A stretch of 64,000 nucleotides of DNA from Enhygromyxa salina (GCF_000737335.2 NZ_JMCC02000029.1:1-64000), one strand, 5' to 3'; shown: positions 11,901 through 21,789, counted from the first letter of the stretch. Notes: generated by a model from the letters alone, not told the origin. Translations and numbers: made by a program.

Positions 11901-13556
11901 CTCGGCGACGGCCAGGCGGCTCTGGTGCTCGGCGTCGTCGCCAAACGCAGAGGTGTCCACGACCACGACCACGTCCGCGCGCGGGTTGACCTTGGCGAAC
12001 TCGAGATCCGGCAGCCAGCGCAGCATCACGAAGCGGGCCTGATCGCGGCCCGACTCGTACTGGCTCAGGCGCAGGGGCGGGGCCGGCTCTTCGTCGGGCT
12101 TGCGGGTGAGCTCGAGCTCGAAGTCGGCGCGCGGCGTGAACCCGCTGCGGCGCATGGTGATCAGGCCGTCGTTGTTGGAGACCGTGGCCTCGTCGAGGGT
12201 CGAGATCGTGTACTGGTTGGCGAGCTCGCCCCGCAGCTCGACGGCGAGCGCGAACTCTTCGATCGTCGGCGCCTCGCGGCCAGCCCCGCCGCCCGCGAGC
12301 GGGTAGCTGTAGCGCAGCTTGCCGCGGTTCTCGCTGAGCAGCTGTTGGTAGCGCACGACCACCCGGCGCTCGCCCATGGACGGCACCGGGTACACGCGGG
12401 CGCGGACGGTCCGCTCGTCGATCCACTCGAGCAGCGCGGGGTTGTCGTTGCTGGCGACGGCGCGCTCGTAGGTGGCCGCGGCTTGCTTCTTCTCGACGAT
12501 CTCCCCGTCGACGAGCTCGCCGTTGGTCTCGAGCGCGAACCCGACCAAGGTCGCGCCGTTGGGGATCGTGAACCAGTACCAGCCCTCGACGTCGCGGTCC
12601 GAGGGGTTGAAGAAGCGCTGATCCACGCGGGTCTCGGCCAGGCCCTGATCGATCGCAATGTCAACGCTCTGGCTGGAGATCTGCAGCGGCAGCGACGGGG
12701 TGCCCGGGGCGGCGTAGCGATCGACCGCGTAGAGCGAGCCCGAGCCGCCACCGATCGCACCGCCCGCGCGGCGATCGGCCATGCCCCCGGTCCAGTCGTC
12801 CCAGTAGGGGACAGAGGTGACCTGCGGCGCGTCGCCGCCGTCGATCGTTGCCTGTTCACCGGAGCGGACTTCTTTGCGGCCACCCGCGCTGGTGACGGTT
12901 GCGACGCCTTCGGCGACGTAGATGATCGCGCCCGAGTCGGTCACCGTCAGGCTCGCGCCGCCGTCGGACACCGCCAAGGTCGCCGACGCAACCCGGTGCA
13001 CCAGCGGCTCGCGCTCTTGCTCGAGGGGCGGGGTCTCGAGCCACAGCTCACCGGCCAGCACGCTCACGCCCGTGTCTTCGCCGAGCTCGATCGAGGTCGC
13101 CTCGTTGAGGAAGATCCGGCTGCCGTCGGACAGGCGGATCAGCGCGCGCGCCCCGGTGCCCGTGCGCAGCTTGGCGCCGAGCGGCAGCGGGGTGCCCGAG
13201 AGCAGCCGATCTTCGGACGCGCTGCCGTCGTCGGACAGCAGCACGACCTCGCCCGCCGCGAGCTCGAGCTTGGCGCCGATGCTGGCCGCGGGCTCGAGCT
13301 GGGCCTGCTTGGTGTAGCTCTGATAGGCAAACACCGCGCCGATCGAGAGCAGCGCGACCGCCACGAAGCCAAGCACGCCAAGAAACTTGGAGGGGCGGTC
13401 GTCGCTCGCGCTGGCGTTGGCGTGGGGTGGCGCCGCCTCGGCCGCGACCTTGGCGGCCTGCTCTTTCTCGGCCGCGAGCATGGCAGTGCGCGCCTCGATC
13501 GCGTCGAGATCGATCTCGGTGTCGTCTTGGGTGGACCGAACTTGGTCGTCGCTCAT
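8934..13556 (-). CDS. Giant FecR / VIT / VWA / TPR membrane protein
   Basis: Starting at ATG 13556 (preceded by CAGGA) the protein has 1540 residues. A short cytoplasmic segment is followed by one membrane span (about 58-79), a FecR-like domain (about 85-270; LRTGTGARALIRLSDGSRI) and a VIT domain (about 320-450; DQRFFNPSDRDVEGWYWF). A VWA domain comes next (about 520-690), then a long Ala/Glu/Pro low-complexity spacer and C-terminal TPR-like helices. The VWA metal site starts DTSAF where DxSxS is usual, so one Ser ligand is missing. VIT-VWA proteins of bacteria are envelope proteins of poorly known function. A 16-residue longer form is possible but less likely. Confidence 0.85.
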   Translation of the reverse strand: MSDDQVRSTQDDTEIDLDAIEARTAMLAAEKEQAAKVAAEAAPPHANASASDDRPSKFLGVLGFVAVALLSIGAVFAYQSYTKQAQLEPAASIGAKLELAAGEVVLLSDDGSASEDRLLSGTPLPLGAKLRTGTGARALIRLSDGSRIFLNEATSIELGEDTGVSVLAGELWLETPPLEQEREPLVHRVASATLAVSDGGASLTVTDSGAIIYVAEGVATVTSAGGRKEVRSGEQATIDGGDAPQVTSVPYWDDWTGGMADRRAGGAIGGGSGSLYAVDRYAAPGTPSLPLQISSQSVDIAIDQGLAETRVDQRFFNPSDRDVEGWYWFTIPNGATLVGFALETNGELVDGEIVEKKQAAATYERAVASNDNPALLEWIDERTVRARVYPVPSMGERRVVVRYQQLLSENRGKLRYSYPLAGGGAGREAPTIEEFALAVELRGELANQYTISTLDEATVSNNDGLITMRRSGFTPRADFELELTRKPDEEPAPPLRLSQYESGRDQARFVMLRWLPDLEFAKVNPRADVVVVVDTSAFGDDAEHQSRLAVAEALLRSLSSEDHFALMAADLTAEVLFPAKGLSPATPEAIKEALEVLTSHRQGGATDLGAIFERALTRVHDAEQPAIVYVGDGLATSGERGADQLTERLRRALAGSRARLFTVGVGSSVEERLLARLARVGGGDSLRVETSDQAVVRALELSAALKTPTITDLELELGEGLDDRFDNATGKLARGQELVVLARTHNELPASVTIRGRLGGESFERDYPLVRRKDALEFVVPKLWAAARIERLLGDGRGPEAVRGKVLSLGLEYGLMTPFTSFLALESERAYARQGVERRDRPWDFQLLGAVLPNQWEVEPNRPDFSDSPDPGELLLGALMAPIGCSKAEAPNKANHEDASVASAQKARRDEGRMGNSSARPDADSKDEVAAAEPAPASEPAMAAEKPEEESDAMYEEAPSAPPASAPAATGTAAEGGKGGPGRAGGGAANDPSAGDSPFPPGGAPARREPPSDGYAAKAKKSANFADDLVAEKDGAFGSDSEVEDFDDSDFLGQGQDERSSEPKPKPASKLPRQQLRRSQVVSPVARNEKRPCSDASARSLAQRKVLWEQRLERTPDMIARLRAYENAAASCELENWKQQRVFLQLLQAQAATEAEIELLLAHFNGEQESQAFLARALLRRLVEPGLIGAVERSMYGGTLDWRAVADEAARATSAGAALEIVSLALTKHADASEDERLPLDLLRIDLLFELDRVNEAILAARKLRERGLITPLLAQRLGELLVEAGQDEEAKRVFSEIVEYDPSGESTRRLLGDIFLRHGWYQEAYRQYQDLVSLSAAPTDVIRMARAAAGAGRVDEGLRLLRKVIGGEGRPGADDPRRFARLHAALLIGELLATDDQLPTAKLERELDRLQLFDTPTTWTLISWRDLEHDLTLGVEPLPANADKATIEAAKKAALRISDGRLAGDTGLWAIQTGGLGDLVVRHRGEVPARAVSFERITITWDGEHFEVTRELGTIAARAARQADEPDQSDEPDADADAI

Positions 13557-13671
13557 GGGGAGTCCTGGGAGCGCGCGCCCGGCGGAGGCCGGCGCGTCGC
13601 GCACGCATGGTACCGCACCGACGCGGTCCCACGCAGCCCAGGTGAAAGACTATTCCACGCCGCTCTAGCGA

Positions 13672-15150
<1,479 letters not shown>

Positions 15151-15253
15151 GGCAGATCTCGATGAGGAAGCGGGGATGCAGCAGAAGTACCAGGGTGGCC
15201 GAAGCCATGCACTGAGAAAGTGGGCAGCGGACTGTCGCCCGCTCGCGAGCGGC

Positions 15254-16930
15254 TCAGCGGACTGCAGCAGGGTCTGCAGCCAGCTTGACGCCGTGGTCGA
15301 CGTGAATGGACTCGAGCGCGACCGGGTGACTGTCGCCGCGCCAGTCGACCCGTTGGATCGCCTGAATGCCAGCCAGCTCCGCCGCGGGGATCGTCAGGGG
15401 CGCGGTGAGCATGACGGTCTCGTTGTCGCTCAGGCGCGAGACCGCGGAGTAGAGAGCCGCGACGATCTCCCCGTCGCGCGCGAGGGCGATCCGCTGCTCG
15501 CTGCCCAGCTGGTCGCTACTGGGTGCCGGGCCCATCATGACCAACCAATCCTCGCTGCCGTCGGCGAACAAGGTGCCGACCAGCAGCGGGACCTTTGGGC
15601 TGGTGCCGGCACTGCTCCCACCTTGGGGCGCGCCCGCATAGTCCCACGAGGTCAGGGTCTGGATCCGCTTGTAGGTCTTGTTCCAGGTCCAGTCCGAGAC
15701 CCACGCGTTGCCGCAGTAGGTCATGTAGTCGTGGGCGGCCGTCGGCGTGTAGAGCTTGAAGCTGCGGATCCCAAACCCGTACACGCCGATCGTGCCGCCG
15801 TCGTGCGGGTAGCTTGGATCGGGGCCGGCGGCCGTGGTCGCGGCGCCCGGGCAAAACACGTGCGACAGACCTTGGTTGTGGCCAACTTCGTGGACGATCG
15901 TGCCCGAGCTGCCCGCTGGCGGCACGTCTGGGTTTTGCTTGAACCACACCGTGGCGGCCACCCGCGACGAGGCCGAGTCCTTCGAGTCACCGGTCAGCTG
16001 CGCGATGCCAGCGACCATGTTGACCGCGGGCCCGCGGACGTCGACCAGCGCGTGATAGTAGACGTTGGGATCTTCGGTCTCGTTGTTGCGCAGGGCCGAC
16101 ATCGGGCCCAGCAGCGAGCCCAGGTTGGTCAGGTGGTTGGTGTACTCGTAGGGCTCGTGGAGCAGCAGCGTGACCGTTTGCAGCGGGTTGGTCTGCAGCA
16201 GATCGTCGTGGACCAGCTGCAGGTCGGCCTCGGTTGGCTCGACCAGCGTGGGCGGATCAACCCACGTGTAGTGGATTGGCACGACCATGACCTTCATCTC
16301 GAGCGGGGTCTGCTCGTAGCCAACCAGCCGGTAGTCGTCGGGCGTGACGTTGACGCCCTCGCTCAGCGCCTGTACGGCCGGGTCGAGCGCGCCGTCGACC
16401 TCGAGCAGCTCGACCCAGTACGACAGCCCGGGCTGGGCCTCGTCGGCGAGGATGCTGAAGTAAAATTCCGAGTCGAGCTTCTTGGGATCTGACGGACCCT
16501 GGACCACCAGCGAACGCTTGCGGGTCGCCAGCTCTTCGCCGCTGACCTCGTCGCGGATGTGGAGGACGCCAACGATCTCGCGGGGGATCCAGCCCTCGTC
16601 CACGGTGTGCTGCAGCCGCACCAGCGTGTCGCGGTCGCGGATCATGAACGCGTTGCGGTCACCCGGCCCGACCCACTCGCCGTCCTTGCCGATCAGGATC
16701 GCCGTGCCCTGGTTGGCCTCGACCTCCGTGATGTGGATGCCACGGGCGGGCGCGCCCTCCCTGGTCTCGCCAGTGTCGCCGTCGCCGTCGCCAGTGTCGC
16801 TTGCCGCTGTCTCGTCGCCGACGTCGTCGAGCTCGTCCGTGGCACATCCGACACTGAGTGCCGCGCAGATCGCCAGCGCGAAGGTTGTTAGTCCAAGCGA
16901 AGCGTTCTTGGGGGGGCAAATATCACGCAT
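15254..16930 (-). CDS. Secreted metzincin-type metalloprotease lipoprotein
   Basis: From ATG 16930 (RBS GGGA upstream) the 558-aa product has a lipoprotein signal ending LSVGCAT, then a short GDGDGD linker. The zinc site is HEVGHNQGLSH, which fits HExxHxxGxxH, and DYMTYC about 70 residues later fits the Met-turn, so the protein is a metzincin-like peptidase. The C-terminal ~150 residues form a separate beta-rich domain. A start 13 codons upstream (16969) is open but weakens the signal peptide. It precedes the MYXO-CTERM-like protein on the same strand with a ~100-bp gap. Extracellular proteolysis is the likely role, as expected for a predatory or saprophytic bacterium. Confidence 0.85.
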   Translation of the reverse strand: MRDICPPKNASLGLTTFALAICAALSVGCATDELDDVGDETAASDTGDGDGDTGETREGAPARGIHITEVEANQGTAILIGKDGEWVGPGDRNAFMIRDRDTLVRLQHTVDEGWIPREIVGVLHIRDEVSGEELATRKRSLVVQGPSDPKKLDSEFYFSILADEAQPGLSYWVELLEVDGALDPAVQALSEGVNVTPDDYRLVGYEQTPLEMKVMVVPIHYTWVDPPTLVEPTEADLQLVHDDLLQTNPLQTVTLLLHEPYEYTNHLTNLGSLLGPMSALRNNETEDPNVYYHALVDVRGPAVNMVAGIAQLTGDSKDSASSRVAATVWFKQNPDVPPAGSSGTIVHEVGHNQGLSHVFCPGAATTAAGPDPSYPHDGGTIGVYGFGIRSFKLYTPTAAHDYMTYCGNAWVSDWTWNKTYKRIQTLTSWDYAGAPQGGSSAGTSPKVPLLVGTLFADGSEDWLVMMGPAPSSDQLGSEQRIALARDGEIVAALYSAVSRLSDNETVMLTAPLTIPAAELAGIQAIQRVDWRGDSHPVALESIHVDHGVKLAADPAAVR

Positions 16931-17136
16931 CACAAGTCCCACATTTCCACGGTTGGCCGCGAGACTCAAGCTAGAAGTGGGATTTGGCTTGGGTTCTGGG
17001 CCGCCGCTGGAGCCGGGACATGTTCAGAGTCAATTGTAAGCGTCGAGAATGGAAAGCTGCATCACTGCCTAAATGGCACATGAACCACGCAAGTTCGGCG
17101 CCGGGATCTGGAATCGGGACCGAGTAAGGTACACGC

Positions 17137-17838
17137 ATGAGTGAAGCTCTCGAAGGTCGGGTGGTCGTCGTGACGGGTGGAACCGGTGCGCTGGGAGCCG
17201 CCGTGACCGCGGCGCTGGTCGAGCGCGGGGCGAAGGTCCAGATTCCGGTGCTCGAGACCGAGGGCGACGGCGCGTTCGACCTTGGCACGCACGAGCACGT
17301 CGAGCTGCGCTACGGGGTCGATCTCACCGACGAGCGCGCCGCGTGCAACTACTTCAATGAGATCCCCCGACCCTGGGCGACGCTCAATGTCGCTGGCGGG
17401 TTCTCGATGGCGCCGCTGGTCGAGACCTCGTTCACCGAGTTCGAGCACATGTGGCGAATGAACGTGGTCTCGTGCTTCTTGGCGTGCCGCGAGTCGGTTC
17501 GGCGCATGCGTGAGTCCGACGCGGGCGGGCGCATCGTCAACGTCAGCGCGCGCCCGGCCCTGGTCCCAACCGCTGGGATGATCGCCTACGCGGCGGCCAA
17601 GAGCGCCGTCGCGGCGATGACCCAGGCCCTCGCCGAAGAGCTCGCCAGCGAGAAGATTTGGGTCAACGCGGTCGCCCCGTCGATCATCGACACCCCAGCC
17701 AACCGCGCCGCGATGCCCAACGCCCCCCACGATCGCTGGCCCAGCCCGGCAGCGATCGCCGCGACGATCCTGACCCTGGCGAGCCCCGAGAACCACTGTG
17801 CACGAGGTGCTGTCGTCCCCGTGTTTGGTCAGTCTTGA
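17137..17838 (+). CDS. SDR-family NAD(P)-dependent oxidoreductase
   Basis: This 233-aa classical short-chain dehydrogenase has the nucleotide-binding TGGTGALG at residues 13-20, the structural NVAG at about 84-87, and Ser137, Tyr151 and Lys155 in the SxnYxxxK catalytic arrangement (YAAAK). Length and motif spacing match the family. The substrate cannot be told. It reads away from the protease gene across a ~200-bp divergent region and is followed at 95 bp by the response regulator. Confidence 0.9.
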   Translation: MSEALEGRVVVVTGGTGALGAAVTAALVERGAKVQIPVLETEGDGAFDLGTHEHVELRYGVDLTDERAACNYFNEIPRPWATLNVAGGFSMAPLVETSFTEFEHMWRMNVVSCFLACRESVRRMRESDAGGRIVNVSARPALVPTAGMIAYAAAKSAVAAMTQALAEELASEKIWVNAVAPSIIDTPANRAAMPNAPHDRWPSPAAIAATILTLASPENHCARGAVVPVFGQS

Positions 17839-17932
17839 GGCCACTGTGGCCACGGCCTTCGCGCACGATCACTGCCGCGGTGCGTTGTTTAGGTTGGCCG
17901 CTCGCGATTCCCGTATACTCGGGGCCACGCGC

Positions 17933-18292
17933 ATGAAGGACGGACGCAAGGAGGTGCTGGTGGTGGATGACGATCCGGACGTGCTCCGCTCGTTCATGCG
18001 TCTGCTCGAGGATCACGCCGACGTGAAGGTCGCGCTTGGGGCCGAGACGGCGCTCGAGGTACTGCAGTCGAAGCACTTCGACACGGTGGTGTGCGACTTC
18101 AACATGAAGGGGCCGAACGGGAGCTGGCTGCTGCGGCAGGTGCGGGACAAGTACCCGCACATGGAGCGGGTGCTGTTGTCGGGTAGCTCTTACTCGGAGT
18201 TGTCTCGGTACTTGGATCCGGGGTTGGTGGATCGGTTCTTGGAGAAGCCGCTCGAGGGGGATGAGTTGATCGAGGCTGTTAGCGACGAGTGA
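17933..18292 (+). CDS. Single-domain response regulator (CheY-like)
   Basis: The 119-aa protein is a lone receiver domain. It has the acidic pocket VDDDPD (11-16), the phospho-acceptor Asp55 in VVCDFNMKG, a Ser/Thr switch near 83 (LLSGSS) and the conserved Lys105 (LEKP). There is no output domain, so it likely acts through protein contacts or in a phosphorelay. I chose ATG 17933 because a frame open upstream lacks receiver features. A -10-like TATACT lies at 17914-17919 without a clear -35. The last 21 bases before the final codons are repeated exactly 825 bp downstream (see the direct repeat). Confidence 0.9.
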   Translation: MKDGRKEVLVVDDDPDVLRSFMRLLEDHADVKVALGAETALEVLQSKHFDTVVCDFNMKGPNGSWLLRQVRDKYPHMERVLLSGSSYSELSRYLDPGLVDRFLEKPLEGDELIEAVSDE

Positions 18293-18317
18293 GTTGGTTG
18301 CGGAGGTTGGTGAGGTC

Positions 18318-18541
18318 GTTTGCGGAGGTTGGTGTGCCGATGGGGCACCGCGCACGGGCTGCAGATGGTCCCAACCCGGCTACGGTCTACTCCAGTCTCG
18401 TGGCCCCGCTTCCTTTGGATTCTTCTGATTGGCCCGACGGGGCTTCTCTTCGTTAATCTCCACGTGCGTAGATACGCCGGGTTGGGACCATCTGCGGCCT
18501 TGTGTGCGCTCCACGTTGTTGGACGATTGCTCCGATCCGGG
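18318..18541 (+). repeat. Hairpin element A, copy 1
   Basis: The core stem is GCAGATGGTCCCAACCCGGC (18361-18380) pairing perfectly with 18476-18495 across a 95-bp interior. Outer arms (GCGCAC at 18350, GTGCGC at 18506) and a small GTGCCGATGGGGCAC hairpin extend it. Copy 2 follows in tandem with a 274-bp period. Confidence 0.8.
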
Positions 18542-18591
18542 CGGCGGGGGGGAGCGTGGCTCCGGTTGTTCTGGCGGAGGTTGGTGAGGGT

Positions 18592-18815
18592 GTTTGCGGA
18601 GGTTGGTGTGCCGATGGGGCACCGCGCACGGGCTGCAGACGGTCCCAACCCGGCTACGGTCTACTCCAGTCTCGGGGCCCCGCTTCCTTTCGTTTCTTGT
18701 CATTGGCCCGACGGGGCTTCTCTTCGTTAATCTCCACGTGCGTAGATACGCCGGGTTGGGACCGTCTGCGGCCTTGTGTGCGCTCCACGTTGTTGGACGA
18801 TTGCTCCGATTCAGG
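18592..18815 (+). repeat. Hairpin element A, copy 2
   Basis: The stem at 18635-18654 pairs perfectly with 18750-18769. Compared with copy 1, one T in the left arm is C and the matching A in the right arm is G, so pairing is kept by a compensatory change. Left and right arms are each offset from copy 1 by exactly 274 bp. Confidence 0.8.
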
Positions 18816-18824
18816 CGACGGAGG

Positions 18825-19071
18825 GGTGGTGGTTGTGCGTGGCTCCGGATATTGGTGTGGGGTGGTGGTTGTGCGTGGCTCCGGCTTTTGGCGGGGGGTG
18901 GTGGTTGTGCGTGGCTCCGGGTTTTGGTGGGGGGTGGTGGTTGTGCGTGGCTCCGGCTTTTGGCGGGGGGGTGGTGGTTGTGCGTGGCTCCGGATTTTGG
19001 CGGGGGGTGGTGGTTGTGCGTGGATCCGGTTTTGGTGGGGGGTGGTGGTTGTGCGTGGCTCCGGCTTTTAT
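18825..19071. repeat. 36-bp G-rich minisatellite, seven units
   Basis: Units begin GGTGGTGGTTGTGCGTGG at 18825, 18861, 18897, 18933, 18970, 19006 and 19041 (period 35-37 bp). The G strand has frequent runs of three or more G and could form quadruplexes. Several frames through it stay open and give repetitive peptides (such as CAWLR and WWLCVAP motifs), which I treat as artefacts. Confidence 0.85.
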
Positions 19072-19183
19072 TTGGCGGAGGTTGGATGAGTTGATCGAGG
19101 CTGTTTGGGACGGGGGAGCGGTCGCTGGCCACTTGCAGTCATTGCCGGGTGACGTCGTGGGGCCTGGTGCTAGGGTCGTGGTC

Positions 19184-21229
19184 ATGACCGTCGGTCCGAT
19201 CCGTTCGAGTCTCAGGTGCGTTTGGTGCAAGTACGCTCGCTCATCCCTCGCCGTGCCAGAGTCGCTAAATGGAGGTAGATTCTGGGGCCGAGGCCGGGGG
19301 CCTTGGGGGTGGTCTGGGTTAGGGATCGTTGGGCTGCTCTTGGTGGGGTGTGGTGACGCTGAGCCAGAGCTGACTTTGCGCAAGGCGCCTGTGGTGCTGC
19401 CCGATACGACCCTGCCGGATGACGACGACTCGTGGAAGCAAAGCCCGAAGTCGAAGCCCGGCACAGGCAAGGCGTTTCGCGATGGGGTCGTCACGACCAC
19501 AGAGCCGCTCGCTGCCGAGGTTGGGGCGTTGGTGTTGGCCGGTGGCGGCAACGCGATCGATGCCGCCGCCGCGGTCATGTTCATGCTCAACGTGGTTGAA
19601 CCCCAATCGTCAGGGCTTGGCGGGGGTGGATTCATGATGGTGCATCTGGCCGAGACCAACGAGACCCGGGTCATCAACTGTCGTGAAACGGCGCCGCAGT
19701 CCGCGTTCCCAAACATGTTCCAGAGTCAGCCGGACTTCGCGCTGCGCTCGTCGAGCGGGTACGCCGTCGGCGTGCCTGGAGCGCTGCTGTGCGCGAGCAC
19801 TGGACTGGACGCGTGGGGCACGATTTCGCTGTCCGAGGCGCTGCAGCCTGCGAACGCGGCGGCGACGAACGGGGTGGTGGTCAGTCCTCGGCTCGCGGCG
19901 GACATCTTGCTGCCCAGACTCGACAACGAGCTTGGCCCCCCAGACAACCCCGTCAAACCGGCTTATGACGTCGCGCGCGCGGTGTTTCGACCAAATGGCG
20001 TCCCGCTCGAAGCCGGTGACTTGCTGGTCCAGCCCGATCTCGCGCACACCTTCGACCTCATCGCTGAAGCGGGGCCAGACGCGTTCTATCAATGTGGGCA
20101 CGAGGCAGGAATCGCGCAGGCGATCGTGGCCACTCAGCAGATCACGCGAGTCGCCAACCCCGCTGGCGTGGGGGGCATGGACTGCGAGGACATTGGATCA
20201 TACGAGGTCGACGACCTCGCGCCGATCTCACGATCGTATCGCGGGTATGAAGTGGTGACGATGCCGCCGCCGTCCTCGGGAGGCGTCGCGCTGCTGCAGA
20301 TCCTCGCCATGCTCGAGCGATTTCCGATCGGCGACGCTCTAGCGGACTTTGGGTTCGGCCAGCTCAGCACCGCCAACGTCATGCTCGAGGCGATGCGCTT
20401 GGCGTTCGCCGATCGGGCGGTGTGGGTTGGCGACCGGGACTGCGCCGGCTGTCCTAACTTGCCGATCACAGGCCTGCTGTCCAACGCCTACCTCACTGGA
20501 CGCGCAGACCTGATCGAAGTTGGGCAGCGGCAGCTGGGCGTCACCGCTGGCGACCCGCGGCCCTTTGACCTCAATTTCGCAGATCCAAGCGTCATGAGCA
20601 CGACGCTCCCGTTGCTCTTGGATGAAGATGGCGACACCACGCACTTCGTCATCATCGACAAGTGGGGCAACATCGTCACGTTCACGACCAGCATCGAGGC
20701 CACATGGGGCACCGGCCTGATGGTCCCAAACTACGGCTTCTTGCTCAACAATCAGCTCACCGACTTCAACGCCGTCCCGACCGCCAACAACGATCCCGGC
20801 GCGTTCAACCCCGGCGCCAACGATGCAGCCGCGGGCAAGCGTCCGCGCAGCAGCATGGCCCCCACCATGCTGTTTCTCGACGGCGACCCCATCGCCGCCT
20901 ACGGTTCCCCGGGCGGGGCCACCATCATCAACACCGTGCTGGCCGTCACCCTAAACTTGGTCGACCACCGCCAATCACTAAAACAATCGGTCATCGCACC
21001 GAGATTCTCACTGACAAGCCCCGCCAACGACGCAGCGATCCAGCTAGAACCCAACCTCCCACCCAACGTCCTCGTCGGCTTGCAAGCCCTCGGCTACCAG
21101 TTCACTGCAACCGCAGCGATCGGCGCCATCCAAGCCATCATCACGATCCCAACCAGCCACAAACAGTACGGAGCCGCCGACGCTCGCAGAATAGGCGGCG
21201 TGTCCGCAGCCGACAAAATCAAGCCATAG
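19184..21229 (+). CDS. Gamma-glutamyltransferase family lipoprotein
   Basis: From ATG 19184 the 681-aa protein has an N-terminal hydrophobic segment ending GLLLVGCGD (lipobox), then a full GGT domain. Thr485 in DGDTTHFVIIDKWGN is the expected autocleavage site and nucleophile of the small subunit, and SSMAPTM further on matches the substrate-site region. GGTs transfer or hydrolyse the gamma-glutamyl group of glutathione and related peptides in the periplasm. The frame is open further upstream through the minisatellite, but that extension is repeat-derived and rejected; GTG 19253 is an alternative start. Its last ~24 codons are duplicated downstream. Flanking hairpin elements in opposite orientation suggest the gene sits in a rearranged segment. 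Confidence 0.85.
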   Translation: MTVGPIRSSLRCVWCKYARSSLAVPESLNGGRFWGRGRGPWGWSGLGIVGLLLVGCGDAEPELTLRKAPVVLPDTTLPDDDDSWKQSPKSKPGTGKAFRDGVVTTTEPLAAEVGALVLAGGGNAIDAAAAVMFMLNVVEPQSSGLGGGGFMMVHLAETNETRVINCRETAPQSAFPNMFQSQPDFALRSSSGYAVGVPGALLCASTGLDAWGTISLSEALQPANAAATNGVVVSPRLAADILLPRLDNELGPPDNPVKPAYDVARAVFRPNGVPLEAGDLLVQPDLAHTFDLIAEAGPDAFYQCGHEAGIAQAIVATQQITRVANPAGVGGMDCEDIGSYEVDDLAPISRSYRGYEVVTMPPPSSGGVALLQILAMLERFPIGDALADFGFGQLSTANVMLEAMRLAFADRAVWVGDRDCAGCPNLPITGLLSNAYLTGRADLIEVGQRQLGVTAGDPRPFDLNFADPSVMSTTLPLLLDEDGDTTHFVIIDKWGNIVTFTTSIEATWGTGLMVPNYGFLLNNQLTDFNAVPTANNDPGAFNPGANDAAAGKRPRSSMAPTMLFLDGDPIAAYGSPGGATIINTVLAVTLNLVDHRQSLKQSVIAPRFSLTSPANDAAIQLEPNLPPNVLVGLQALGYQFTATAAIGAIQAIITIPTSHKQYGAADARRIGGVSAADKIKP

Positions 21230-21621
21230 CCCAGCCCGGTCAGTTGAGGTCCATGGTTGCCCCACCCGAATCGGCACCCCCAACCCAAGCAACTCTGGGG
21301 TTCCGTTCCTCACCCAAAGAGACCTCTCCAATTCCCCGGATCGGAGCAATCCCCCGAGCAGGGTAGAGCGCACACAAGGCCGCAGACGGCACAAACAGTA
21401 CGGAGCCGCCGACGCCCGCAGAATAGGCGGCGTGTCCGCAGCCGACAAAATCAAGCCATAGCCCAGCCCGGTCAGTTGAGGTCCATGGTTGCCCCACCCG
21501 AATCGGCACCCCCAACCCAAGCAACTCTGGGGTTCCGTTCCTCACCCAAAGAGACCTCTCCAATTCCCCGGATCGGAGCAATCCCCCGAGCAGGGTAGAG
21601 CGCACACAAGGCCGCAGACGG
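21158..21621. repeat. 232-bp tandem duplication covering the gene's 3' end
   Basis: Bases 21158-21389 and 21390-21621 are nearly identical; one difference noted is T to C in GACGCTCGCAG. The unit holds the last ~24 codons and stop of the gamma-glutamyltransferase gene plus the outer arm of hairpin element A. The second copy leaves an orphan C-terminal coding fragment. The near identity suggests a recent event. Confidence 0.9.
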
Positions 21622-21789
21622 CCCGAACCCGGCGTATCTACGCACGTGGAGATTAACGAAGAGAAGCCCGGTCGGGCCAATCAGAAGAATCGAGAGGAAG
21701 CGGGGTCACGAGACTGGAGTAGACCGTAGCCGGGTTCGGGTCGTCTGCAGCCCGTGCGCGGTGCCCCATCGGCACAGCACCCCGCAAAC
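21567..21789 (-). repeat. Hairpin element A, copy 3 (inverted)
   Basis: This is a reverse-complement copy of the element at 18.3-18.8 kb. Its stem arms are at 21614-21633 and 21729-21748 and pair with a single G-T-type mismatch. The arm sequence differs from copies 1 and 2 (CCCGAACCC instead of CCCAACCC), with the matching change on the other side. A truncated piece lies at about 21335-21389 through the 232-bp duplication. Confidence 0.8.

Larger units (their letters stand above)
18260..19105. repeat. 21-bp exact direct repeats bracketing an 804-bp repeat island
   Basis: The 21 bases at 18260-18280, inside the 3' end of the response-regulator gene, recur exactly at 19085-19105. Everything between (two hairpin-element copies and a minisatellite) lies inside this direct repeat. 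The pattern fits duplication of the gene tail by unequal recombination or by an insertion event. Confidence 0.75.

Noticed and set aside
18825..19071. CRISPR array
   Set aside because: Units are contiguous 36-bp repeats with no unique spacers, and no cas genes are present.
18776..19183. N-terminal extension of the GGT gene through the minisatellite
   Set aside because: It codes for tandem Trp/Cys-rich repeat peptide and would bury the lipoprotein signal; all frames are open there because of the repeat.
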